Assembly: GCF_000022565.1 (NCBI RefSeq)
Contig: NC_012483.1
Location: 434,001-498,000 of the forward strand
Reading direction: 5' to 3'
Source: Acidobacterium capsulatum ATCC 51196
GTDB taxonomy: Bacteria; Acidobacteriota; Terriglobia; Terriglobales; Acidobacteriaceae
Length of the DNA stretch: 64,000 bases
Part shown: one piece after another, positions 53,164-61,896 of the stretch
Layout of the letters: each line of letters begins with the position of its first letter
How positions within the stretch are numbered: the first letter of the stretch is position 1
Translations under genes and position numbers: made by a program
Notes under the pieces: model-generated
What the model was told of the DNA's origin: nothing
The model's input: only the letters and a program-made list of their open reading frames with translations
Database searches by the model: none

Positions 53164-53703
53164 TTATCGCGAGGATTTCAAATAACCATGCTCGGCGAGC
53201 TGACGGCCCATCCCCATGTACATGGACTCCTCCCGAGGCTGCCAGGTGCCGAGCCCATCCACGTAGCGGTTATACATGCAAAAGGCCGCGGCAATCAGAA
53301 CGGTATCGTGGATCTCCATGTCAGTGGCTCCTTCGGCCCGCGCCGCGGCGATGTCCCCGGCCGTAACCTGCTTGCCACCCTGTTGCACCTTGCCTGCAAT
53401 CGCCAGCAGCGCCTTCAGCTTGGGCGTGACCGGCGCGCTCTGTGGATCTGTCTTCACCTGCTCCACAATCTCATTGCCGCCAAGGTGACAAGCGGCCGCC
53501 GCGCCATGACTGGTTTGGCAGAAGTAGCAGTCATTCCGGGTAGACACATAAGTCGCAATCAGTTCCCGTTCGCCGGGCGTGAGGCTGTTGGGCTCATGCA
53601 GCAGAAGATGCGCAAGCTCTCGCATGGGTTTCGCGGTCTCGGGGCGAAAGGCAAATCCCGCGCTGATTCCGGGCAGCCCTTCTGGCAAGGCAATGTGTGG
53701 CAT
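53164..53703 (-). CDS. AhpD-like peroxidase-related protein (paralogue 1)
   Basis: A 179-aa carboxymuconolactone decarboxylase family protein. The catalytic pair is in NDCYFCQTSHGAA, followed by IHDTVLIAAAFCMYNRYVDG. It begins MPHIALPEGLPGI, like the next gene, and the two are clearly a tandem duplication, 10 bases apart. Probably a peroxidase or thiol-redox enzyme; substrate is not known. Confidence 0.85.
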   Translation of the reverse strand: MPHIALPEGLPGISAGFAFRPETAKPMRELAHLLLHEPNSLTPGERELIATYVSTRNDCYFCQTSHGAAAACHLGGNEIVEQVKTDPQSAPVTPKLKALLAIAGKVQQGGKQVTAGDIAAARAEGATDMEIHDTVLIAAAFCMYNRYVDGLGTWQPREESMYMGMGRQLAEHGYLKSSR

Positions 53704-53713
53704 TCAGTTCTCC

Positions 53714-54286
53714 TCAGTGAGCGGCGGCTTCCGCCGGCAGATAATCTTTGCTTCCCTCCACGTATCCCTTCTGAGCCACCATCTTGCCTCGCTCGCGATA
53801 CATGGCTTCGTCCAGAGGCTGCGTGGTTCCCAGCCCGTCCACATAGCGGTTGTACATACAGAAGGCGGCCGCGATCAGCACCGTGTCGTGAATCTCCGTA
53901 TCCGTCGCGCCGAGGGTCCGAGCATGCTCCACGTCTGCCCGGGTCACATGCTTGCCTCCCCGCTGTACCTTGCTCGCAATTAACAGCAGCGCCTTCAGCT
54001 TTTGCGAGATGGCCGCGTGTTGAAAGTCCGCTTTCACCCGCTTCACAAGATCTTCGTCTCCGTCCAGATGAGCGGCAGCAACTGCGCCATGAATGCTCTG
54101 GCAGAAGTGGCAATCATTCAGATGAGATACATACGTAGCGATCAGCTCCCGTTCTCCCGGAGCCAGGCTGTTCGGCCCGAAGAGCAGAACCTCAGCCAGT
54201 TCGTTCAGCGGTTTTGCGGTGGCGGGACGAAATGCCAAAGCGCCGCGAATTCCTGGTAGTCCTTCAGGAAGCGCAATGTGGGGCAT
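53714..54286 (-). CDS. AhpD-like peroxidase-related protein (paralogue 2)
   Basis: A 190-aa paralogue of the next gene with NDCHFCQSIHGAV as active site. ATG 54286 is chosen because it gives the same MPHIALPEGLPGI start as the paralogue. AAAGGA lies about 10 bases upstream. The C-terminus is slightly longer (KDYLPAEAAAH). It is the first gene of the pair. Confidence 0.86.
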   Translation of the reverse strand: MPHIALPEGLPGIRGALAFRPATAKPLNELAEVLLFGPNSLAPGERELIATYVSHLNDCHFCQSIHGAVAAAHLDGDEDLVKRVKADFQHAAISQKLKALLLIASKVQRGGKHVTRADVEHARTLGATDTEIHDTVLIAAAFCMYNRYVDGLGTTQPLDEAMYRERGKMVAQKGYVEGSKDYLPAEAAAH

Positions 54287-54542
54287 GATGGGTTGTCCTT
54301 TCAAGCTGACTTCAAAGCTGAATATCCTGGAGTCAACCCTGGTGGAATAATGCGGGCAGATTCGCAGGATTCACAGAAGGGCTGAAGATAGCAGTCCGGC
54401 GAGAGGAAACACCACCTCCGCAAGATGGATATCGGACCCAATCCAAAGTTGGAGGTCGGCCCCGGAAAGATGGCATAAAAGTCCGTGAAACTCCATGGAC
54501 CAAACACCTCGACCGGCAAATAGGCTCTGCGGCTGAAACGAA

Positions 54543-54680
54543 CTAATCGAGGCTTGGCGTGAACTGGCCGCCACCCAGGTATCGGGCAGTTCGAAGCTCA
54601 ACTGTTGCTTTCAGGGCAAGCCACTCACGCAGCTCGTGTTGCCGTTCGACCCGAAGAGGTGTCAAGGAAGCAAGGGCCAT
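54543..54680 (-). CDS. Possible small protein near the tRNA fragment
   Basis: A 45-codon frame with a protein-like composition (SLTPLRVERQHELREWLALK, then TVELRTARYLGGG). There is no ribosome site before its ATG. It may be a small gene or the end of a gene cut by the nearby integration. The rest of the gap 54287-54718 shows nothing clear. Confidence 0.25.
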   Translation of the reverse strand: MALASLTPLRVERQHELREWLALKATVELRTARYLGGGQFTPSLD

Positions 54681-54717
54681 GGAGGATTTGGGAGGGGGCG
54701 TAAGTCGTGGAAAAGAA

Positions 54718-54763
<46 letters not shown>

Positions 54764-54849
54764 TTGAAAATTCGCCCCTTTCAGTATTGCTCAGAATTGC
54801 CCTATGTCACCCATTATCAATGCCTTACTGGCGACGACAAATTTTTGCA

Positions 54850-54914
54850 TACTGTGGGGACTACCCACAATTTCGCACTTTTTTGAAGGAGTATACCCAC
54901 AAAATTACCCACAT
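54850..54914. repeat. Repeated TACCCACA sites, integrase arm-type candidate
   Basis: TACCCACA occurs at 54862, 54894 and 54906 in direct orientation, and an inverted near copy (TGTGGGGA) at 54852. They lie in an AT-rich stretch within 150 bases of the tRNA fragment. The layout resembles arm-binding sites of a tyrosine integrase beside an att core. The integrase gene itself is not in the window. Confidence 0.5.
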
Positions 54915-54988
54915 TTTTTGCGAGCGATCTTGCGCTCATTGAGAGCAGCATGTCTGCAGATCCCCGAATGCGCGCTCAATGCTCAGTA

Positions 54989-55636
54989 CTATTGCCGGAT
55001 AGTAGCGCTCGAAAAAGCAAGTTGTCCTAGCGTATCGGGCCCAAGGGCGTAAGGGCACGTCACCTCCGCCACGGCCTTACCAAGTCCAACGGCTCTCCTT
55101 CTCTCCTGGAATGGAAAAGCGCGTAATTTCAGAAAGGTTTCTGAGCCTCGCCGCGCAGCCTTGCGCGTCGCATTACCGGAGTTGATGGGCGAGAGTTCGA
55201 GCAGATCGTAATCAAGAACATCCAAGAGTGATCGCGTATCGAAACTCAGCACCAGGCGCTGCCGTCCTCGGGCAAGACGAGCGGCGAGATACTTCTCCAA
55301 TCGCGCTTGCGTTGGCCAGAAGAAAACTCTTCGATTGAGCGATTCGTACCATTCTCGTGGAGTGAAATCGATCAGGCATTTCCTGAGTGGCGCTTCGCTC
55401 ATGGGAGCCTGATCGTTGATCAGAAACTTCCCATGAAAGGGATGACTGATTGAAACGACGTGGGTACGCTGGCAGCTTTCGATCTGCGATCTGTTTTCCC
55501 CCTCATATCCGCAGAGATCGAGTAGAGCAGTTGTGCTGAGCAATCCATGGTTCAGAATTTGGTCAACATCTCTGGCAAGTGAGACGTGAAACAGCTTCGG
55601 ATACGAGAGTGCGAATTCATTCGTGCTAATAGGCAC
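54989..55636 (-). CDS. Hypothetical protein, DUF7002-like
   Basis: A 215-aa protein with motifs LFHVSLARDVDQILNHGLLS, FLINDQAPM, LNRRVFFWPTQARLEKYL, LSFDTRS and LSPINSGN. I associate this pattern with the DUF7002 family, whose function is not established to my knowledge. The order of short motifs with conserved H, N/D and R is reminiscent of ADP-ribosyltransferase-like folds (DarT type), but that is a loose comparison. It is the first gene inside the probable island. Confidence 0.6.
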   Translation of the reverse strand: MPISTNEFALSYPKLFHVSLARDVDQILNHGLLSTTALLDLCGYEGENRSQIESCQRTHVVSISHPFHGKFLINDQAPMSEAPLRKCLIDFTPREWYESLNRRVFFWPTQARLEKYLAARLARGRQRLVLSFDTRSLLDVLDYDLLELSPINSGNATRKAARRGSETFLKLRAFPFQERRRAVGLGKAVAEVTCPYALGPDTLGQLAFSSATIRQ

Positions 55637-55668
55637 CGCGTTGAATGGCTCCTCGCTCCCTTTAGAGA

Positions 55669-56535
55669 TTAGCGCAGTTGCAGCTTAGTGAGCGATGCGA
55701 GTCCGAGGTTCTCCATAAGGCCGTTCTGGATCGGGGCAACAGCCGCATTGACTGCATCGGAGCCAAACGGTATACCCACGACAATACGATCCGGACGCTG
55801 ACCCGCAGGTGTCGCTATCACGGTGTCGATAGCATTGGCGATGTCCTCTGGATTCGGAGCAGCTTTGCCCTGAAAAAGGTCGGAGAATGTTTGCAGGATC
55901 TTCGCTGGAATTTGCGCAACATTTCCATACTCGCTAGCGCGGTCAGAATCAACGGGCTGCTGGGCTGCCGCATACATGTTGGTCGGGTACGCGCTTGGCT
56001 GAATCAGCACCACGTCCACGCCCAATTGCGAAAGCTCATACCGGTAACTGTCGGTCAAGGCTTCAATCGCCGCCTTGGAGGCGCCATACAGACCAAAGAA
56101 CGGCAAGGTCACTCGACCCAGGATTGAACCAATGTTGATCACGAGTCCGGAATGCTGCGCGCGAAACGTTGGCAGCGTGGCGCGAAGAACCCGCTGTACC
56201 CCAACAATGTTGACGTCAAACAGATCGCGTACCTGTTCCGCGGTAAACGTCTCAGAGACTCCAGCAGAGGCAATGCCTGCATTATTGATCACAACGTCCA
56301 GCTTGCCACCTGACTGTTTCAACACTTCAGAGACACCGCTATCGACACTGGACTGGTCTGTCACGTCCAGCTCCACGACATGAATGCCTTTGGCTCTTAG
56401 TCCGTCAGCCACCTGGATTCTTGCACCAACAGAACGGAACCCCGCGAATACGCGATGACCGGAAGCAGCAAGCTTTTCTGCAGTGAGACGGCCGAAACCA
56501 CTGGATGCGCCTGTAATCAGAAGCGTGTGAGACAT
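55669..56535 (-). CDS. SDR-family oxidoreductase (classical)
   Basis: A 288-aa short-chain dehydrogenase. NAD(P) site TGASSGFG at residue 8, NNAG near 86, catalytic Ser in INIGSILGRV and YGASK complete the active site. The C-terminal extension (IPAKILQTFSDLFQGKAAPN) is typical for SDRs acting on larger carbonyl substrates. Leftward, first of several redox genes. Confidence 0.9.
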   Translation of the reverse strand: MSHTLLITGASSGFGRLTAEKLAASGHRVFAGFRSVGARIQVADGLRAKGIHVVELDVTDQSSVDSGVSEVLKQSGGKLDVVINNAGIASAGVSETFTAEQVRDLFDVNIVGVQRVLRATLPTFRAQHSGLVINIGSILGRVTLPFFGLYGASKAAIEALTDSYRYELSQLGVDVVLIQPSAYPTNMYAAAQQPVDSDRASEYGNVAQIPAKILQTFSDLFQGKAAPNPEDIANAIDTVIATPAGQRPDRIVVGIPFGSDAVNAAVAPIQNGLMENLGLASLTKLQLR

Positions 56536-56603
56536 AATTCTCCCTCTTCCTGGATGCTGACCTTTTCCGCAATTGCTTTCGGAACTCGGTCGAATGATTG
56601 ATT

Positions 56604-56628
56604 AGGAAGGATGCGTATCGTCCTTCCT
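56604..56628. promoter_or_regulatory. Inverted repeat between SDR and nitroreductase genes
   Basis: AGGAAGGA (56604-56611) and TCCTTCCT (56621-56628) are fully complementary around TGCGTATCG. The loop contains GTATCG, also seen in other palindromes of the region. It may be an operator for the SDR gene or a terminator of the nitroreductase gene; there is no T run. Confidence 0.45.
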
Positions 56629-56640
56629 CTATTACCGAGC

Positions 56641-57255
56641 TCAGAGCTTTGCCGGAACTTCCCATTCCGCAAAGACAAACTCATCGAGTGGTTTGCGGGA
56701 GCGTGCTGCCAGCTCGCGCTGCCTCAGCCGCTCTGGCAGGGCATCAGGGTCGCCAAGATACCCAATGGCCCAGCAGGCACCTATTTCGAAATCCGCTGGA
56801 ATGTCGAAGTGTGCACGGGCTTTGTCACGGTCAAAACCTCCGACGCCGTGCGCATATAGTCCTAATGCGGATGTCTGAAGCGCGAGAAACGCGGAGGCTG
56901 CCCCGGTATCGTGGAGCGCATAAGGATTGTGCTGGCCGGTGTAAGGGCCGGGCGAAAATGTACTCTTGCCCACAGAGAGCAGGAGCACTGGTGCATGCCT
57001 GGCCCACGTCTGATTGGCTTCGGCCATGGAATCGAGAATCTTCCCGTATGTCGGGTCGCCGTTTCGCCCGAATAGAAACCGCCAGGGCTGTTCGTTTGTT
57101 GAGGATGCGGCCCACGAAGCCGCGGCGAATATCTTATGCAAATCTTCAGTCGAAACAGGTTGGCCGGTGAAGGCGCGGGGCGACCAGCGGTTGGCGATGA
57201 TATCCAGGATGCCAGTGGATGAAGGAGCACGCTTGATCTCAGCAAGAGTTGGCAT
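56641..57255 (-). CDS. Nitroreductase-family FMN enzyme
   Basis: A 204-aa flavoenzyme. It shows the FMN-binding start RWSPRAFTGQPV and the conserved ASWAASSTNEQPWRFLFG, a middle AALALQTSALGLYAH-like helix (FLALQTSALGLYAHGVGG), and the C-terminal ACWAIGYLGDPDALPE. It probably reduces nitro groups or quinones with NAD(P)H. ATG 57255 has AGGA 9 bases upstream and is preferred over the longer frame. Confidence 0.9.
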   Translation of the reverse strand: MPTLAEIKRAPSSTGILDIIANRWSPRAFTGQPVSTEDLHKIFAAASWAASSTNEQPWRFLFGRNGDPTYGKILDSMAEANQTWARHAPVLLLSVGKSTFSPGPYTGQHNPYALHDTGAASAFLALQTSALGLYAHGVGGFDRDKARAHFDIPADFEIGACWAIGYLGDPDALPERLRQRELAARSRKPLDEFVFAEWEVPAKL

Positions 57256-57346
57256 AACGGTTTTCCTAGTCGGTGGTTGAGTCGAGGACATTAACAGCAA
57301 TTAGCAGACGATTTCTGCTCAAGAGCAGAGGTTTGAGAAGAGACTC

Positions 57347-58339
57347 TCAAGATCTTATGTTGACCAGCACTTTTCCCATGGGCCCCTCCCCCAAGCGTTT
57401 GAATGCTTGCGGCAATTGTTCGAACGAAAACGCACGATCTACTATCGGACGCGCCCCAGACCTGGCCATCACGCTCAAGAGTTCTTCCCATACAGTTCGG
57501 GTTTCCTCCGGTGTGTAGTAGCCCAGCGCCATCGCGCCAATCCGTAGTCGACGAGAGAAGAGCGTACCCGTGTCGAAATTCGGCACCGGCCCCGCAAGCT
57601 CACCTACGAGGCTGATTCTTCCCAACTCGGCCATGGTGTCGATCACCTCCGGCAGCAGCTTGCCTCCGATGTTGTCGACTGCGAGATTCACTCTGCGTGA
57701 GTTCAATGCTGCCTTCAGTTCCGTTCGCCACTGCGCATCGTTGGGGTTGAATGCGAATGCGGCCCCCAGTTCCTTTAGCCGCGCTTGCTTTTCCTCGCTC
57801 CGCGAGAGAGCGACGACGGTGTGGCCCATCGCTGCGGCCAATTGCACCGCTGCGACCCCAACCCCACCCGATGCGCCCGTGACCAATACCACCGACTTCG
57901 GTTTGAGTGGCTCCCACATGGTGAGTGCGCGATAAGCTGCCATGTAAACAAGGGTGGCGCACGAGGATTCCTCTTCGGTCCAGCCGGCAGGAATTTCCAC
58001 CAGGTTGACTGCTCCCACAGACACTCGCTCAGCTAAAGTGCCCCACCGGAAAACTCCCACATCGCCGCGCAGAACGGCGCGCCGGTCGCCCACGCGCACA
58101 CCTTTGACACCTTCACCAACCTGAATGACTGTTCCCACACCATCTCGCCCGAGCACGTGCGGAAGAGGGGGATTGACCGGATACGGATATCGCCTTTCAG
58201 CCAGATACCGGTCAGCGGGATTTAAGGCTGCATAGTGGACTTCCATAACGACGTCGCCCTCTTTCGCGACTGGGTCCGGCGCCTCGACCAGGCGCAAATG
58301 GTCAAGCCCCTGTAACCCATCCCAAAGCCACGCCCTCAT
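57347..58339 (-). CDS. MDR-family quinone/zinc-type NADPH reductase
   Basis: A 330-aa medium-chain dehydrogenase/reductase without obvious structural zinc cysteines, so of the quinone oxidoreductase type. It has a GroES-like N-terminus (EVHYAALNPADRYLAE, HVLGRDGVGTVIQVG) and a Rossmann motif VTGASGGVGVAAVQLA. It likely reduces enones or quinones with NADPH. A TGACAA-N7-TTGTCA palindrome lies just upstream of its start. Confidence 0.9.
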   Translation of the reverse strand: MRAWLWDGLQGLDHLRLVEAPDPVAKEGDVVMEVHYAALNPADRYLAERRYPYPVNPPLPHVLGRDGVGTVIQVGEGVKGVRVGDRRAVLRGDVGVFRWGTLAERVSVGAVNLVEIPAGWTEEESSCATLVYMAAYRALTMWEPLKPKSVVLVTGASGGVGVAAVQLAAAMGHTVVALSRSEEKQARLKELGAAFAFNPNDAQWRTELKAALNSRRVNLAVDNIGGKLLPEVIDTMAELGRISLVGELAGPVPNFDTGTLFSRRLRIGAMALGYYTPEETRTVWEELLSVMARSGARPIVDRAFSFEQLPQAFKRLGEGPMGKVLVNIRS

Positions 58340-58386
58340 ACTTTCTCTCCCTTCTTTTGCTGCGTGCTCGCTCGACTCGTTATCGA

Positions 58387-58405
58387 TGACAAGTATTTGT
58401 TGTCA
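58387..58405. promoter_or_regulatory. TGACAA-N7-TTGTCA operator-like palindrome
   Basis: A perfect 6-bp inverted repeat 48 bases upstream of the MDR reductase start, next to the sequence TATCGATGACAAG. It is a good candidate binding site for a dimeric regulator (HxlR/MarR/TetR size class); no regulator gene is adjacent. Confidence 0.5.
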
Positions 58406-58468
58406 CGCATCCGCCGTGATTGAAGCATTCGAATATTAGTAGTTCTCTTAGTCGATTCGTTGGAGCGT

Positions 58469-59350
58469 TCAGACGGCGAAGGTCGTCTTGATCTCGCTGG
58501 CTACCGTGCGCAAGTTCTCATCCAGAACAAAATGCCCTGCATCAAGCCAGACGAGTTTGGCGTTGGGCAGATCCCGCAAGTACGCTTCAGCGCCAGCTGG
58601 AATAAAGAACGGATCCTTCTTGCCCCACACAATCAATGTCCCAGGTTGATGGGCGCGGAATGCTGCTTGCCAGCTCTCATAGGACGCGACATTGGTTTTG
58701 TAGTTCTCGAGCAGATCGATCTGATAGGTTTGGGTGCCTGGTCTGTCAAGAAGGGCCTGATCCAAAACCCAGTTGTCGGGATTAATGTTTTCCTCGTTCT
58801 TTGCGCCAACCGTCCAGTGGAACTTCGTTGAAGGCAGACTCAGGAATTCCTTTGCCGGCTTTTCAGTCTCGGCGTTCCGATTGTTCCAGAGCGGGCCAAG
58901 TGCTTGTTTGGGAAGATCGCCGACGCCTTCGAAGTAGGCGTTGGCATTCTGTATGATGAAGCCCTCCACCTGTTCCGGATTCTCTGCGAAGAGTCGGAAC
59001 CCTATTGGCCCACCGTAATCCTGCATATAGAGGATGTAGGATCTGACGCCAAGTTGTGCGAGCAGTCCACGAACATGTGCTGCGAGGTTGTCGAAGGTGT
59101 AGGTGAATTCCTGGCGAGAAGGAGCTTCCGAATGGCCGAAGCCAATGTAGTCGGGGGCGATCAGGTGGAACTGGTCAGCCAGCGTTGGAATGAGTTCCCG
59201 GAACATCTGGCTGCTGGTCGGTAGGCCGTGCAGCAGCACGATCGTCGGCGAACTCGGATCACCTGCCTCGCGATAGAACACTTTGCGCCCATTTACGGTC
59301 GCCGTGCGATGGTGAGTGGGCTCTTGCTTCTTGAGTGTGGACGTTGCCAT
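58469..59350 (-). CDS. Alpha/beta hydrolase with Asp nucleophile (dehalogenase/epoxide-hydrolase type)
   Basis: A 293-aa alpha/beta-fold hydrolase. The oxyanion motif HGLPTSS, nucleophile elbow MQDYGGPIG (Asp instead of Ser) and catalytic His in LDAGHFVLDE are visible. A cap domain lies between residues ~140 and 220. An Asp nucleophile points to haloalkane dehalogenases or epoxide hydrolases rather than esterases. It is 76 bases downstream of the next SDR gene. Confidence 0.88.
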   Translation of the reverse strand: MATSTLKKQEPTHHRTATVNGRKVFYREAGDPSSPTIVLLHGLPTSSQMFRELIPTLADQFHLIAPDYIGFGHSEAPSRQEFTYTFDNLAAHVRGLLAQLGVRSYILYMQDYGGPIGFRLFAENPEQVEGFIIQNANAYFEGVGDLPKQALGPLWNNRNAETEKPAKEFLSLPSTKFHWTVGAKNEENINPDNWVLDQALLDRPGTQTYQIDLLENYKTNVASYESWQAAFRAHQPGTLIVWGKKDPFFIPAGAEAYLRDLPNAKLVWLDAGHFVLDENLRTVASEIKTTFAV

Positions 59351-59425
59351 AGTGTGTCTCCGAGTTTGGCGTCGAAATCAGACTGGTTGTGATTGTTAGG
59401 ATTGGGTTGAACGGAGCAGTTGGAA

Positions 59426-60148
59426 TTACCACTTTCCGGAATGCGCTCCGCCATCCACATGCAAGATCTCTCCAGTAATTGACGGGGCCTCAGCCAGAAA
59501 CACCACCGCGTCGGCAATCTCCTGCGGTGCAGAAATAACGCCCATAGGCGAACGCGCAACCAGAAACTCACGAGGACGCTGTGCGTGGAGTGGTGTGTCG
59601 ACTACTCCGGGGGCTACGGCATTGAACCGAATGCCTTGTTTGGCATATTCCATGGCCAGGCTCCGGGTGATTGTGTTTAGACCGCCCTTGGTAATCATCG
59701 GAACCGATGCAGGAGCGCCCGAGATCGGGTTGTCAGCCAAAGCCGCACTGATCGAAGTCACGCTGCCACCGCGCCCCTGATGAAGCATCTGTCTCACCGC
59801 AGCCTGCGTGACAAAAATGAAACCATCCAGGTTGGTGGAAACCAGGCGATGGAAGTCTTCCATGCTGTAGTCGACGAAGGGCTTGGAAAAGAACGTCCCG
59901 GCATTATTGATCACGTGGTCGATGGATCCGAATTGTGACATCGCAGCGGATACGATGCGGTGAGCAGTTTCTGCTGCGCCTACGTCGCCTTCGACCAACG
60001 CCAGATTTGCAGCGGGGGTAAGCTCGCTCCTCGCAAAACTACGGGAGTTCGCGACTACGTTGTAGCCACGGCCCAGAAAAGCCGTCACCACAGCAAACCC
60101 AATTCCTTGGGCCGCTCCCGTTACGATAGCGGTTTGCTTTTGTTGCAT
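59426..60148 (-). CDS. SDR-family protein with altered active site
   Basis: A 240-aa SDR with TGAAQGIG, NNAG and the C-terminal SITGEILHVDGGAH. The catalytic region reads SISAALADNP and ASVPMITKGG: the Lys is present but the Tyr four residues before it is replaced by Pro. Such non-standard SDRs exist; activity may be lost or use another residue. An extended palindrome lies 140 bases upstream. Confidence 0.87.
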   Translation of the reverse strand: MQQKQTAIVTGAAQGIGFAVVTAFLGRGYNVVANSRSFARSELTPAANLALVEGDVGAAETAHRIVSAAMSQFGSIDHVINNAGTFFSKPFVDYSMEDFHRLVSTNLDGFIFVTQAAVRQMLHQGRGGSVTSISAALADNPISGAPASVPMITKGGLNTITRSLAMEYAKQGIRFNAVAPGVVDTPLHAQRPREFLVARSPMGVISAPQEIADAVVFLAEAPSITGEILHVDGGAHSGKW

Positions 60149-60598
60149 TGTGCCCCTTCACTGCAGTCAGCTCATGATTGAAGCCAGCTTGAATGTGCAA
60201 TGTATGGAACCGTTTCCGTGATCCGGCACCTCTGGTTCCACACACCCTACCTGCCCACTGTAGAGTCGCAAGCTCCCGGCCGCCATTAGACGAAGGTATC
60301 GATCGATACTTTCGTCGCAGATTTGAGGAAAGGTGTCGGCGTCGACGGAGGTTTTTGACGCGTACCAGCGCTTCGAAGGCGTTAGGGGATGGTGGTCCGT
60401 ACCTACATCAACTATGGCAGCTGCGACGAGCCGCCTGACGTAAAGGGGTACTCAGTAAATCCGTGTTATCCAACTGGCTGAATTGGCTCTGGCTTGTCGG
60501 TTTGGAATCGCTATTTGATGACGGGAGGCGTCGCGCGACAGCCGAAGCGGCTCAAGCTGGATCTGACAGCGCGCTCTTGTACAAATGCGTGAGCCTCG
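60149..60598. other. Intergenic region between SDR and monooxygenase genes
   Basis: 450 bases with no convincing gene. An arginine-rich frame at 60193-60438 is rejected. The region holds the long palindrome at 60289-60316 and probably the promoter of the leftward SDR gene. Confidence 0.5.
60289..60316. promoter_or_regulatory. 28-bp near-perfect palindrome
   Basis: GACGAA, one base, GTATCGATCGATAC, one base, TTCGTC: palindromic except for the two linker bases. It shares AAGGTATCGAT with a site upstream of the ECF sigma gene. It looks like an operator for a dimeric regulator controlling the SDR gene. Confidence 0.6.
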
Positions 60599-61699
60599 TC
60601 AGCCGTTCTCTCCCCAAAGCATAACTCGTCCGGCAATTTCAGATACGGATTGGACCAAGGAATCGAGAATTTCACTGATATCTGTAGATTTGGCAAGGTT
60701 TGCACTCTGACCGGACCACATGGGAATTAACTCATCGTGTCCGGAACTCTCGGCGATCGAAGTGAGGTTTCGGATGAGTTGCCGCTGGAGAGGGTAAGGC
60801 AAAATCGAAGTCTCCGGGGCATTGAGCTCGACCATCAACTGATTCTCGATCCCCCGAGCCAGACGGCCTGTGAATCCGCGAGTCAATGCCGTTACAGCAG
60901 CACCCCCGCTCAAGATTGCGTACCTGTGTCTTTCGCTTGCGCCGGATTCCTTGCATGGAAGGAAAATCGTTCCCATCTGAACTCCTTCCGCTCCCAACGC
61001 AAGTGCAGCAACGATCCCGCGGCCATCAGCAATTCCTCCAGCCGCAATAACTGGGAGGCTGATGGCGTCACTCACCTGGGGCACCAATGCCATAGTTCCA
61101 TTCAGCGAGTCATCGGAACAACGAAGAAATGATCCACGATGGCCACCCGCCTCGAATCCGGAGGCAACGACCAGGTCAACTCCGGCATCAGCCAGTGCCT
61201 TAGCTTCATCTACGGTGGTCGCACCCCCAATCAGGATAATTCCCATCCGACGGCATTCATCAAGAATTTCGTTTGGCGGCAATCCGTAAATGAAACTGAA
61301 AACGGGGACTTTCTCATCGATAATGACCCTTGCCTGATCTTCAAACCGGATCGCAGAATAGGGGGTAAACACGGGCGGTTTTCCGCCCAGAGTTGTGATG
61401 TGACCGGAAATATGAGCGAGACTCCGCTCAAAGGCCTTCGCATCGCTGACAAACGCTCCATCGTCCTCCATCGAGACCCAAAGATTGATCGCGAATGGTT
61501 TATCTGTAATGGAACGAAGCTCCCCAATAACTTCCCGAATTGCCTGAGGCTTCAAACCATGGGCACCGAACGAACCGAGCCCGCCATAGTTGGAAACTGC
61601 AGCAGTGAGGCGCTGAGAAGCCAACCCACCGAGGGGCCCCTGAACTATCGGGTACTTGATACCCAATCGAGAAGTCACCCTATTCTTGTTCCAAGGCAT
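60599..61699 (-). CDS. Nitronate monooxygenase-like flavoenzyme
   Basis: A 366-aa FMN enzyme of the 2-nitropropane dioxygenase family. It shows the start YPIVQGPLGGLAS, the middle VVASGFEAGGHRGSF, and the phosphate-binding part VIAAGGIADGRGIVAALALG and EGVQMGT. It would oxidise alkyl nitronates such as propionate-3-nitronate. ATG 61699 has GGGAGG 8 bases upstream. It may work with the nitroreductase and reductases nearby in detoxifying nitro compounds (inference). Confidence 0.88.
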   Translation of the reverse strand: MPWNKNRVTSRLGIKYPIVQGPLGGLASQRLTAAVSNYGGLGSFGAHGLKPQAIREVIGELRSITDKPFAINLWVSMEDDGAFVSDAKAFERSLAHISGHITTLGGKPPVFTPYSAIRFEDQARVIIDEKVPVFSFIYGLPPNEILDECRRMGIILIGGATTVDEAKALADAGVDLVVASGFEAGGHRGSFLRCSDDSLNGTMALVPQVSDAISLPVIAAGGIADGRGIVAALALGAEGVQMGTIFLPCKESGASERHRYAILSGGAAVTALTRGFTGRLARGIENQLMVELNAPETSILPYPLQRQLIRNLTSIAESSGHDELIPMWSGQSANLAKSTDISEILDSLVQSVSEIAGRVMLWGENG

Positions 61700-61896
61700 C
61701 GCCAGCACCTCCCGTGTGATAGTTTCCCGTCAAATGACAGAGCTCTGCGACGTGATAGCTGGCCAATCGTGTTAGCCCATTTTTTGTCGGCCGGCGGTAT
61801 CTTTCAGCAGAAGCGTGTCAACGGATTCAAGCATCGGTTCCTTCCTGCCGGCTTGAAAGACATGTAAGTGAACCAGGAAGGATGCGACTATTACGA

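Noticed and set aside
60193-60438. Arginine-rich 81-aa frame
   Set aside because: Contains the long palindrome and has no protein-like pattern.
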